25,496 nt of DNA, taken from positions 1 to 25,496 of the forward strand of contig CAZULF010000022.1 in the NCBI GenBank assembly GCA_964621215.1. Reading direction: 5' to 3'. The notes under the pieces were generated by a model, which was not told the DNA's origin, did not search any database, and saw only the letters and a program-made list of their open reading frames with translations. Positions within the stretch are counted from its first letter, which is position 1. Each line of letters begins with the position of its first letter. Both the position numbers and the translations under genes were made by a program. Below, piece after piece: positions 1 through 7,607 of the stretch. The DNA is from CAZULF01 sp964621215 (GTDB lineage: Bacteria > Pseudomonadota > Gammaproteobacteria > UBA1113).

Positions 1-1
1 T

Positions 2-973
2 TCTGAACTTAAACTCGACAATTATCGCCACAAACGCATCCTTATTACCGGCAGTAATGGTTATTTAGCCAATAATTTACTGCATATGCTCAAAGATGTG
101 GAGTGCCATATTACTCGTATCGCTTCCAGCGGTAAAATACTGACATTAGTCAATGGCGCCTGCAAAGTAGAAGATGTTATCGGTGATCTCACACAAGAAA
201 CCTTATGGCAGCAAGTGTTGCCACACACGGATATTATTTTTCATTTCGCTGGGCAATCCAATATTGTGCAAGCCAATCAAGAACCAGTAGCGGATATTCA
301 GCGTAGTATCACGCCTTTGTTATTGTTGCTTGAAACTTGCCGTAAACATGCATTACAACCTCACATTATTTTAGCTAGCAATGTCAGCCTTTATGGAAAC
401 CCTCATAAGTTACCCGTTGATGAAACTTTTCCTAACCAACCACAATCCATATATGACTTACACAAGTTACATTGTGAAGAGTATTTGCATTATTTTATAG
501 GTAAAGGTTATGTACGTGGTTGTAGTTTGCGACTCACTAATGTGTATGGTCCTGGTATTCAAGCCTCTGGCAAAATCAATGCTGGGCTCATTAACCATGC
601 GATTCGTCGCGGCATTGAACACGAGCCTATCTTGATTCATGGCGAAGGTGAGAGTCAACGAGACTATTTATATTTAGATGATGTTTCGCGTGCATTTTTA
701 GCCGCCGGTTTAGTGCCGGAAAAAGTCAATAATCAGCGTTTTATTATTAGCAATAATCATAGTTATACTGTCAATCAAGTGGTAGAAAAAATTGTAGCTA
801 GTTTAGCTAACTTGCACGGGTTACACGCTGAAGTGAAATCGGGTGATGGTAACGAAACAGCGAGCGAACAACGGCATTTTTGTGGGAATTCTGCTAAATT
901 TTACCAGGCAACCGGTTGGCAACCCACGGTGTCATTGGATGAAGGAATTGAACGGACGATCAAGGCACAATGA
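2..973 (+). CDS. NAD-dependent epimerase/dehydratase, extended SDR family (5' end outside window)
   Basis: The reading frame is open from base 2 and encodes a Rossmann start before the first internal ATG at 86: RILITGSNGYLANNLL, with the GxxGxxA dinucleotide-binding pattern. The gene therefore begins upstream of the window. Further extended-SDR marks are YDLHK (YxxxK catalytic pair), SLRLTNVYGPG and YLDDVSRAF. Family members act on nucleotide sugars, typically as UDP-hexose 4-epimerases or dehydratases; the exact substrate cannot be read here. The stop overlaps the next start (ATGA, 970-973), so it is probably translationally coupled to the acyltransferase gene. That pairing suggests a role in surface glycan or lipid biosynthesis, which is inference. 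Confidence 0.88.
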   Translation, partial: SELKLDNYRHKRILITGSNGYLANNLLHMLKDVECHITRIASSGKILTLVNGACKVEDVIGDLTQETLWQQVLPHTDIIFHFAGQSNIVQANQEPVADIQRSITPLLLLLETCRKHALQPHIILASNVSLYGNPHKLPVDETFPNQPQSIYDLHKLHCEEYLHYFIGKGYVRGCSLRLTNVYGPGIQASGKINAGLINHAIRRGIEHEPILIHGEGESQRDYLYLDDVSRAFLAAGLVPEKVNNQRFIISNNHSYTVNQVVEKIVASLANLHGLHAEVKSGDGNETASEQRHFCGNSAKFYQATGWQPTVSLDEGIERTIKAQ

Positions 974-1908
974 TGACCGTTAAAAAACGTCGAAAAAAAG
1001 CTAAAAAAGGTTTATATCATCCTGCTAATTGGCCATTACATATTGGCTTTGGATTAGTTCGTTTATTAGCTCTGCTACCAAAAAGTTGTAAGCGTGCATT
1101 AGGTAAATTTATTGCTTGGTCGTTATTCACCATAAACAGTAAAATGCGCCATATTGCGCAAGTGAATATTGAACATTGCTTTCCGGAATTATCCGTTGAA
1201 GCTCGACAAGCGATGTTGAAAGAGAATTTCTATTTACTGGGAATGATGTTAGTTGAGGGTTTGAATGCAGTTTGGCCGTCAAAATCCAATATTTTGCCCA
1301 CGATTGGTACTATCACCGGCTTCGAACACGTTGAAAAAGCGCTAGCAGAAAAGCGTGGCGTTTTATTATTGTTTTCCCATTTCATTGCCATTTATCTGGT
1401 GGGCTATTTACTTTTATCCAAGGTGAGTGTGCCATTTTCTATTATGTACCACAGTCCTCGCAATGCGGTTTTAAAGCGTTTTTTTGATGTGAATTTAAAA
1501 AAACATTGCAATCAAGTTTTCACACGCCGTGATGTGCATAAGATGGTAAGGCACTTACGTGAAGGTAATTTAGTGTGGTATTCCCCGGATCTGGAGCCGA
1601 ATAAAAAACATCGCATCTTCGCCCCCTTCTTCGGCATCCCTACCGCCACCTTCACCACCACAGCCCGCATTGCCAAAATGGCTGATACCGTCAACATCCC
1701 CATCGCTTTCTATCGACGTGATAATGAAGATATCTACGACGTTATCTTCCATCCTCCATTAGAAAATTTTCCCTCAGACGATGAGGAGAAAGATGCGACG
1801 TTATTAAATAAAACTGTAGAAGACTTAATTCGGGTGAAGCCTTCCCAGTATTTATGGATATATAAACGCTTCTCCAAAATGCCCGGCGATAAACCGGGGC
1901 TTTATTAA
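970..1908 (+). CDS. LpxL/HtrB-family lipid A-type acyltransferase with altered active-site motif
   Basis: A 312-residue protein of the lysophospholipid acyltransferase superfamily, whose E. coli members LpxL and LpxM add secondary acyl chains to Kdo-lipid A at the inner membrane. It has a very basic N-terminus (KKRRKKAKK), a hydrophobic segment near residues 24-55, the block VWYSPDLEP (202-210) followed by FAPFFG, and the LpxL-like end PSQYLWIYKRF...LY. The catalytic HX4(D/E) motif should lie in LLLFSHFIAIYLVG; His137 is present but the acidic position is Tyr142. It may use another residue, have altered activity, or be inactive. The start overlaps the upstream stop, with AAGG just before it. 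Its last 4 bases overlap the end of the convergent DUF1566 gene. Codon use turns C-ending around 1608-1755. Confidence 0.85.
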   Translation: MMTVKKRRKKAKKGLYHPANWPLHIGFGLVRLLALLPKSCKRALGKFIAWSLFTINSKMRHIAQVNIEHCFPELSVEARQAMLKENFYLLGMMLVEGLNAVWPSKSNILPTIGTITGFEHVEKALAEKRGVLLLFSHFIAIYLVGYLLLSKVSVPFSIMYHSPRNAVLKRFFDVNLKKHCNQVFTRRDVHKMVRHLREGNLVWYSPDLEPNKKHRIFAPFFGIPTATFTTTARIAKMADTVNIPIAFYRRDNEDIYDVIFHPPLENFPSDDEEKDATLLNKTVEDLIRVKPSQYLWIYKRFSKMPGDKPGLY

Positions 1909-1915
1909 AAAGCCC
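1897..1915. terminator. Hairpin at convergent gene ends
   Basis: GGGCTTT (1897-1903) pairs perfectly with AAAGCCC (1909-1915) across a 5-nt loop, and it covers the stop codons of both convergent genes. A second imperfect stem (GCCCGG at 1881 with CCGGGGC at 1894-1900) overlaps it. There is no long U-tract, so it is only a candidate bidirectional terminator. Confidence 0.3.
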
Positions 1916-3338
1916 GAGAACAACGAACCCCAAACTGAAAGGCCTTAATAAGGCCGTTCTGAGTGCTGCCGCCACTGGAAGTAAAGAACTCATACCACGC
2001 GTAGAATTGGGGAACACTCGAGTATTCGGTAGAACTCCAGTAGAGACCTGCCGGAGCGCTAAAACCACTAATATTTATCAAGCTGGATTGTATGTTTTGC
2101 AACGTCGGCACACTTGAAGTGCCGCAAGCACTGCTTCCATATCCCATCTCACAAATCGCAGGCAGATACCAATCGGAATAAGTGCTAATGGTTTGTTTGC
2201 ATAATCCTGCAGCGTAATAAGCGAGGTTAATTGGAGCATTGGTTGCGTTATTTTGATAATATACAAAAATATTATTGGTATCACATAGACCATTGGTTGC
2301 ACCGTCACATGCGGTTTGTCCTGATACCTGCCCGCTACTTGGGTTAGCAGATGACGTGGTGGAGGTCTCTGAAATTCCATAAATGGAATTATAAACGACA
2401 TCACTAGGGTTGCCACTAACCCCATTCGAGCTCCAAATTACGCCATTAGGATAAGCAGCGGCCTGGTCAGTTGTGGTGACGACTTTGCCACCAACATTAC
2501 CGGTATTTGGGGTAGTATCATCAAACGCATACACATAACCGCCTTGATAAATGCAACCATAGCTCAATACGACAACATCAATGGAAACGGGGCTAGCATT
2601 GTCTGCGCTGACTTGAACTACGTCAGGAACAGGCGCTGTTCCAGTTGAACAGGGATTGATGCCATTAGAGGTGGCTGTGGTGCCTGGTATTATGGTAATT
2701 GTACAGCTGCTGCTTGCCGCCAAGGTGCTGCCACAGGTGGTAGTATTGGAGGTTCCAGAAGGCCAAGTGGGTGCTGCGACTGCTAAATTGACTGCATCAA
2801 TACTCCCTGTATTAGTAATCGTAATCACCCGAGCAACCCCAGAGCTTGGTGTTCCCGTGACGCCATATTCGGTAAACCCTGTGACGCTTAACGCCAACTC
2901 ACTGATACTCGCTGTCAAGCTCGTTGCATTAGTGGTAATGTGTAAGATATCTACATCATTGGGTTGATAGCATTGGTTTGCATTGCCTTGATCGCAAACA
3001 ACAGGCCCACCGAAGATATCCCCCTTTAACGCGCTGCCGTTAATGGATAAATTCAAAATACAAGATTGTTGGTAGCCCAAAACAAAGGGGTTAGGACAAT
3101 TACCTGGTGTGGTGACTTGTGTCACGCCAGGAATGGATTCCATCACTAAAGTATGTGACTTTTTGGATTGATTGGTGAGCTGATAACTTACAGTAGCGGT
3201 GTCGTTCGCCGCAACCCTGATGGTTGTTGCGGTTAAAGGCGTAAACGTCCATAAAGGCATTCCGGCATGCGCCACGCTCATGGCGAATATCAACCAGATG
3301 CCTACCATTATTTTATTAATAAAGTGTCTGCTGTTCAT
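1905..3338 (-). CDS. Secreted protein with C-terminal DUF1566 (Lcl-like) domain
   Basis: A 477-residue exported protein. Residues 1-25 form a Sec signal peptide ending AHA. Residues about 27-260 are Ser/Thr/Val-rich with repeated beta-sandwich-like strands (VARVITITNTGSIDAVNL) and paired cysteines (for example C81/C93, C115/C123 and C202/C212), resembling bacterial Ig-like domains. Residues about 265-477 match DUF1566: GGYVYAFDD, SDWYLPAICEM, GLYWSSTEYS, FQFGVRCSRAF. Such proteins are abundant in Legionella and relatives, and the DUF1566 domain of Legionella Lcl takes part in adhesion; function here is inference. A clear ribosome binding site (AAGGAAG) sits 5 nt before the ATG. It lies in the middle of envelope genes but faces away from lpxL-like and is separated from lptG by about 45 bp. 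Confidence 0.85.
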   Translation of the reverse strand: MNSRHFINKIMVGIWLIFAMSVAHAGMPLWTFTPLTATTIRVAANDTATVSYQLTNQSKKSHTLVMESIPGVTQVTTPGNCPNPFVLGYQQSCILNLSINGSALKGDIFGGPVVCDQGNANQCYQPNDVDILHITTNATSLTASISELALSVTGFTEYGVTGTPSSGVARVITITNTGSIDAVNLAVAAPTWPSGTSNTTTCGSTLAASSSCTITIIPGTTATSNGINPCSTGTAPVPDVVQVSADNASPVSIDVVVLSYGCIYQGGYVYAFDDTTPNTGNVGGKVVTTTDQAAAYPNGVIWSSNGVSGNPSDVVYNSIYGISETSTTSSANPSSGQVSGQTACDGATNGLCDTNNIFVYYQNNATNAPINLAYYAAGLCKQTISTYSDWYLPAICEMGYGSSACGTSSVPTLQNIQSSLINISGFSAPAGLYWSSTEYSSVPQFYAWYEFFTSSGGSTQNGLIKAFQFGVRCSRAF

Positions 3339-3383
3339 ATTGCTTCCTTATGCAAAGTTTGTCCTAAACATTCTATATACATA

Positions 3384-4451
3384 TTACCCCATTTTCCGCA
3401 CAAACCACGCGCCAATTAAAGCAAATAACGTGACAGGGACGATGGCGGCTAATATCGGTGGGAACATATAAACTAAGCTAATCGGACCGAATAGTTGATT
3501 TAAAATATAAAAACTGAATCCGACTATCACTCCAGCCACTAAACGTAAACCCATCGTTGCACTGCGAAGTGGTCCAAAAATAAAGGGGATGGCTAATAAC
3601 ATCATGACGCAAGTTGCAAACGGTTGAATCAAACGTTGCCAAAAATTTAATGCGATATTGTTATAACGCAAACCATTGTGTTTGCGATATTCTATCAACT
3701 TATATAGCTTAGGTAAGGTCATTTCTTCTGGATCAACTTGGGCTATTTTCAACACGTCTGGATTCAATTGCATTTTCCATTCTGTTGTCGGTATCGTTTG
3801 GGTTTTTACTTCCCCTGAAGGCAAAAATTGACTTTGACTCACTTGTTCTACCTGCCAAACATGTTGTTGATACAAGGCATGGGCAGCAAAGCTCATCTCC
3901 GTCATACGATCTGCGGCATCAAATTGATAACGCGTAATGCCAGTTAATTCTTTCGTTGATTCCACCGTAAAAATATGAATAAAATCGGAACCATCACGCA
4001 ACCAGATGCCTTGACGGGTTGCTACTGCTTGACCACCACTTCGCGCCATGGCTTTAAATTTTTCGCCATAAAAAATAGTTTTGGGTCCCACCCATTCGCC
4101 TAACAACGTAATGATGATGACCATACCAATCACTGCAAATAAGACAGCTTTGGTAATTTGTCCTAACGAAATACCCGCAGCACGCATAACAATCAATTCA
4201 CTGTTTGCGGCTAAAATACCTAAGCCCATTAAGCAACCAATTAAACCTGCCATAGGAAATAATTGATAAACATCACGTGGCAATTCCAATAACACGTAAA
4301 ACATAGCTTGCAAAATGCCATAATTACCTTTGCCTACATCTTCTATTTGATTAATCAGCTGAATAAAAAAATCCATGCTTAATAAAGCTAAAATGACAAT
4401 CACCGTTGTGCCAATAATAGTGCGGCAAATATAACGATCAATTAAATTCAT
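3384..4451 (-). CDS. lptG: LPS export permease LptG
   Basis: YjgP/YjgQ-family permease of the LptB2FG complex, which extracts LPS from the inner membrane and passes it to the periplasmic Lpt bridge. The frame stays open up to 4487, but I place the start at the ATG of MNLIDRYICRTI (4449-4451). It is preceded by GGAG at a suitable distance, overlaps the lptF stop as ATGA, and gives 355 residues, near the 360 of E. coli LptG. The family layout is visible: N-terminal membrane helices (TVIVILALLSMDFFIQL), a periplasmic beta-jellyroll about residues 130-250, and three C-terminal helices (ATCVMMLLAIPFIFG, LVAGVIVGFSFYIL, ILAAIVPVTLFALIGA). It is the last gene of bepA-lptF-lptG. Confidence 0.93.
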   Translation of the reverse strand: MNLIDRYICRTIIGTTVIVILALLSMDFFIQLINQIEDVGKGNYGILQAMFYVLLELPRDVYQLFPMAGLIGCLMGLGILAANSELIVMRAAGISLGQITKAVLFAVIGMVIIITLLGEWVGPKTIFYGEKFKAMARSGGQAVATRQGIWLRDGSDFIHIFTVESTKELTGITRYQFDAADRMTEMSFAAHALYQQHVWQVEQVSQSQFLPSGEVKTQTIPTTEWKMQLNPDVLKIAQVDPEEMTLPKLYKLIEYRKHNGLRYNNIALNFWQRLIQPFATCVMMLLAIPFIFGPLRSATMGLRLVAGVIVGFSFYILNQLFGPISLVYMFPPILAAIVPVTLFALIGAWFVRKMG

Positions 4452-5569
4452 GCTCGTCTCCATTTGCTCATCCAGGAAAATAACCAAGCTCTATTTAACC
4501 ACAGTATTCCCGCTGTTAATAACAATAAAGCATGTAGCCACCACATACCGATATAAGGCGCAAGATGTTCCTTTTCCACCCAATCGCGCGCAACAAACAT
4601 GGTATTCGCATAAGCAGCATAAATCAAAATCGCCGGCAGTAACTTGGCATATCGCCCCTCACGCGGACGCACACGACTTAATGGAATAGCCAGTAATGTT
4701 AAAATAGGAATAGATAATGGCACTGAAATACGCCATTGCCATTCAGCTTGAGCTTTACCGTTTTCATTTCGCTTCTGCCATAATTGTGTTGTACTCATCC
4801 CCGCGTAGGTGTGTTTTTGTGGGTTCATCACCGTGCCAATACGTGCATCATATTGTCCAAATTGAACGATACGATATTGTGGATTACCCGGTTGGCCAAA
4901 ATAACGAAAACCATTTTGCGTTATTAACCACTGCTCACCCGTTTTCGCATCGACTTGACTATAACCTTGAGCGGCTGTAGTGACATTCCAACTATCTCCG
5001 CCAGGAGCAGCTTGTTGAACTGCTGGCTTATCATGTTGTGCTACAAAAATATTTTCCATTTTCTCACGTGAACGTGACATGCTTTCCACATAATAAATAA
5101 GATTACCATCGGGCGTATGCATGAAACGTCCTGGTTGCACCGTCTGAATCAATGTTGCTGGACCTGCTACAGCCAACAATCGATTTTTATAATCCAATAA
5201 TTTAGGGCTAACAGAAAAATTTAAAAAACTGTCAATAATCACAACTACCAATGCCATCATCATGCTAATGGCCAACAAGCGTTTTTGACTCATGCCGCAG
5301 GCGGTTAGGACCGTCATTTCACTTTCTGCGTATAACCGACCATACGCTAACAAAAACCCCATAAATAAAGCAGCTGGCAATAATAAGCCTGACAGATAGG
5401 GAACTTCCATGGCCATAATTTTTAGAACGACCATCCCGCTCATTTTGCCGGATGCCGCAGCTGAAAGAAAATGGATAAGTTGATTGCTGATAAAAATCAA
5501 TAATAGAATGCCAAGCACCACTAACATGGTGGTAAGCACTTCTTTAAATAAATAACGTGTAATAATCAC
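4448..5569 (-). CDS. lptF: LPS export permease LptF
   Basis: YjgP/YjgQ-family inner-membrane protein, 373 residues (E. coli LptF has 366), starting with the typical MIITRYLFKEVLTT. It partners LptG and the ATPase LptB in driving LPS transport. N-terminal helices (VLGILLLIFISNQLI, LSGLLLPAALFMGFLLAYG), the coupling region ESEMTVLTACGMSQKRLL, a periplasmic domain about residues 130-270 and C-terminal helices are present. The start codon is GTG (5567-5569) and overlaps the bepA stop as GTGA; its own stop overlaps the lptG start as ATGA. Both junctions suggest coupled translation. No separate promoter is evident. lptB is not in the window. Confidence 0.93.
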   Translation of the reverse strand: MIITRYLFKEVLTTMLVVLGILLLIFISNQLIHFLSAAASGKMSGMVVLKIMAMEVPYLSGLLLPAALFMGFLLAYGRLYAESEMTVLTACGMSQKRLLAISMMMALVVVIIDSFLNFSVSPKLLDYKNRLLAVAGPATLIQTVQPGRFMHTPDGNLIYYVESMSRSREKMENIFVAQHDKPAVQQAAPGGDSWNVTTAAQGYSQVDAKTGEQWLITQNGFRYFGQPGNPQYRIVQFGQYDARIGTVMNPQKHTYAGMSTTQLWQKRNENGKAQAEWQWRISVPLSIPILTLLAIPLSRVRPREGRYAKLLPAILIYAAYANTMFVARDWVEKEHLAPYIGMWWLHALLLLTAGILWLNRAWLFSWMSKWRRA

Positions 5570-6996
5570 TTGTTTTTTACCTGCAATTTTTTGATCTCTT
5601 CAATTTGGGCCTTAATACGTGCGATTGTATCGGGATCATTATGGGGCAGTTTCAACGCTATCTCTAATTGTGTCAATGCCGCTTTATTCCTACCCATTTG
5701 CACGAGTGCTTTGGCACGGGTTTGATAGGCCATCGCCAAAGAACCCGATTTTGCTTGAGCATCGGCTAACAATCCGTAGGGTATGGGCATTTCTGGATAA
5801 TATAAATGATATTTATTCAATACCTGCACGGCTTGTTTCGCTTGGCCATCTTTCAGCAAAGCATACGCATATTCTACCACAACTGGATAACTTCCCTTAA
5901 CATTAGCCGCGACTTCACTTAATATTTTCACTGCTTCGCTAGTATGATGTTGATCTAATAACACATCGGCTAATGCCAATTGATACAAAATTTGTTTGGG
6001 ATCTTGCTGCACTAATGCAGAAAATCGGTCATAAGCTTCGGCATATTTCGCAGATGCTTGCAATGCTAGCGCATAACCATATTCTGCTGCCGCTTGATTT
6101 TGATATTGGTGTTTCTTTAAAATTTTCTGATAATACGCTTCTAAAGCATGATTATCTCTTGCGGTTTGCACCCGCAATCGTTCTTTTATCAAATAATAGT
6201 CTAAGCTACTGGGTTTCTTGTTAATTTCGCCATACTGTGCAATCCGATTTTCAGCATCAGCGATACGATCGGGTGTCAAAGGGTGACTGCTTAATAAAGC
6301 TATAGGTTGTAAATTATAACGTTCATCTTGAAATAAACGTTGAAAAAATCCCGGCATGCTGTTGGGATCAAAACCCGTTTTAAGCAAGGTAATAATACCA
6401 ATCCGATCCGCTTCTTGCTCTAATTGCCGACTAAAATTCAGCATGCGTTGCTGTGTACCTGCTGCTGTAGCCGCAATAGTCGCTTGTACAGCATCACCAC
6501 TACCGGTGGCAGCACCCAATGCTGCTCCGGCTAATACCCCCACTAAAGTAGTGTATTTCATCTTGGATGCATCAGCGACTTTACGTGCGATGTGGCCTTG
6601 GGTCACATGTGCAATTTCATGAGCCATAACTGCTGCTAATTCGCTTTCTTTCTCTGTTGCTAACATTAGGCCGCTATTCATCGCAACATACCCGCCAGGA
6701 CCGGCAAACGCATTCACTGTTGGGTCAGCCATAAAAAAGAAGAAAAAGCGCCGTTTGCCCACTTTGGCACTAGCGACTAATTTTTGTCCAAGATCATTGA
6801 TATACTGTGAATCGATAGGATCGGTAATAACTGCACCAGTAGCCCGTAACTGCTGCATAAAAATATCGCCCAGCCGCTGTTCTTCCGCTACCGGCAAAAC
6901 GGTTCGGCTGGCATCGCCTAAATCAGGCAATTCGTCTGCCCTAACGGGTAGGCTCCAGCATATGCTTAGTATGATTACAACCCAATACCGATTCAT
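5566..6996 (-). CDS. bepA: BepA-like periplasmic M48 metalloprotease with TPR domain
   Basis: A 476-residue zinc metalloprotease/chaperone; in E. coli BepA helps assemble the LPS translocon subunit LptD and degrades stalled forms. Visible are a signal peptide (about 1-20, ending VRA), the zinc motif HEIAH (126-130), the third ligand in EQEADRIG (E195), the HPLTPDRIADA segment whose His238 aligns with the regulatory latch His of E. coli BepA, and a C-terminal region of TPR-like helices (about 290-465). Length is close to the E. coli 487. The start has AAGGTGAG just upstream. Its stop overlaps the lptF GTG start, so a LptD quality-control factor appears to be co-translated with LPS-export permeases. 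A generic M48/TPR protease is the fallback name. Confidence 0.9.
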   Translation of the reverse strand: MNRYWVVIILSICWSLPVRADELPDLGDASRTVLPVAEEQRLGDIFMQQLRATGAVITDPIDSQYINDLGQKLVASAKVGKRRFFFFFMADPTVNAFAGPGGYVAMNSGLMLATEKESELAAVMAHEIAHVTQGHIARKVADASKMKYTTLVGVLAGAALGAATGSGDAVQATIAATAAGTQQRMLNFSRQLEQEADRIGIITLLKTGFDPNSMPGFFQRLFQDERYNLQPIALLSSHPLTPDRIADAENRIAQYGEINKKPSSLDYYLIKERLRVQTARDNHALEAYYQKILKKHQYQNQAAAEYGYALALQASAKYAEAYDRFSALVQQDPKQILYQLALADVLLDQHHTSEAVKILSEVAANVKGSYPVVVEYAYALLKDGQAKQAVQVLNKYHLYYPEMPIPYGLLADAQAKSGSLAMAYQTRAKALVQMGRNKAALTQLEIALKLPHNDPDTIARIKAQIEEIKKLQVKNK

Positions 6997-7004
6997 TACT
7001 CACC

Positions 7005-7059
7005 TTCGCAGCACGCGTAATTTCTGATACTATACCTCGACTGATTTAGAAAAACGAGG
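7005..7059. promoter_or_regulatory. Divergent bepA/ribH promoter region with SD-masking hairpin candidate
   Basis: The 70-bp gap between bepA and ribH must hold both promoters. Overlapping -10-like boxes occur on both strands (TATACC on +, TATAGT on - around 7028-7036), but -35 boxes are poor. CCTCG (7035-7039) can pair with CGAGG (7055-7059); the latter contains the ribH Shine-Dalgarno sequence, so a small hairpin could limit ribH translation. No FMN riboswitch fits in the gap. Confidence 0.3.
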
Positions 7060-7066
7060 ACTAATT

Positions 7067-7531
7067 ATGCGTACGATCCAAGCTGAAGATATCAAAGCCA
7101 CATTCAATATCGCTATTGTTGTCAGCCGTTTTAATATTGAAATTACTGAGCCGTTATGTGATGGCGCTATTGAGCGACTGTATGAATTAGGCGTCTCTAA
7201 AGAACATGTGACGGTTGCCTGGGTACCCGGCGCCATTGAAATCCCGTTAACTGCACAAAAATTAGCTCAAACGGGACATTATGCGGCAATTATCTGCTTG
7301 GGTGCAGTAATCCAGGGCGACACGCGCCATTTCGATTATGTGTGCGATCAGGTCAGCCAAGGTTGTATGGATGTCATGTTAAAATATGATATTCCGCTTA
7401 TTTTTGGTGTATTAACTACGGATAATGACGAGCAAGCACAAGAACGTATTGGTGGTAAACATGGACATAAAGGCCGCGATGCTGCGGATGCCGCTTTTGA
7501 AATGGTATCGGTGTTGAAACAGATCGAATAA
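7067..7531 (+). CDS. ribH: 6,7-dimethyl-8-ribityllumazine synthase
   Basis: A 154-residue lumazine synthase, the standard length. It condenses 5-amino-6-ribitylamino-uracil with 3,4-dihydroxy-2-butanone 4-phosphate in the penultimate step of riboflavin synthesis. Visible motifs are VVSRFN (substrate-binding N-terminus), WVPGAIEIP, GAVIQGDTRHFDYV with the catalytic His at 88, and IPLIFGVLTTDNDEQAQERIG followed by GHKGRDAA. A ribosome binding site (GAGGA) precedes the ATG. It is not in a rib operon here: its neighbours are bepA (divergent) and the permease gene downstream, separated by a palindromic repeat. nusB, which often follows ribH, is absent. Confidence 0.96.
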   Translation: MRTIQAEDIKATFNIAIVVSRFNIEITEPLCDGAIERLYELGVSKEHVTVAWVPGAIEIPLTAQKLAQTGHYAAIICLGAVIQGDTRHFDYVCDQVSQGCMDVMLKYDIPLIFGVLTTDNDEQAQERIGGKHGHKGRDAADAAFEMVSVLKQIE

Positions 7532-7552
7532 TTCTATGCTGCACAAAAAATT

Positions 7553-7583
7553 CGTCGTCCCGCGGCTTGTCCGCGGGACGACG
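7553..7583. repeat. Palindromic element PE1, short single-hairpin form
   Basis: A perfect hairpin: 13-nt arm CGTCGTCCCGCGG, loop CTTGT, and the exact complementary arm. It equals one end of the 78-bp element found inside birA and prmC. It lies between the ribH stop and the ribosome binding site of the next gene. No U-tract follows, so it is a repeat first and could secondarily affect mRNA stability or readthrough. Confidence 0.9.
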
Positions 7584-7607
7584 AGAAGATGAGAGAAGGA
7601 GCAAATT

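Noticed and set aside
2656..2967. 103-codon plus-strand frame of hydrophobic residues
   Set aside because: Antisense shadow of the Thr/Ser/Val-rich part of the DUF1566 gene, which has a signal peptide and good ribosome binding site.
7553..7583. Rho-independent terminator after ribH
   Set aside because: The stem is strong but no T-run follows, and the same hairpin is found inside coding sequences, so it is better described as a repeat element.
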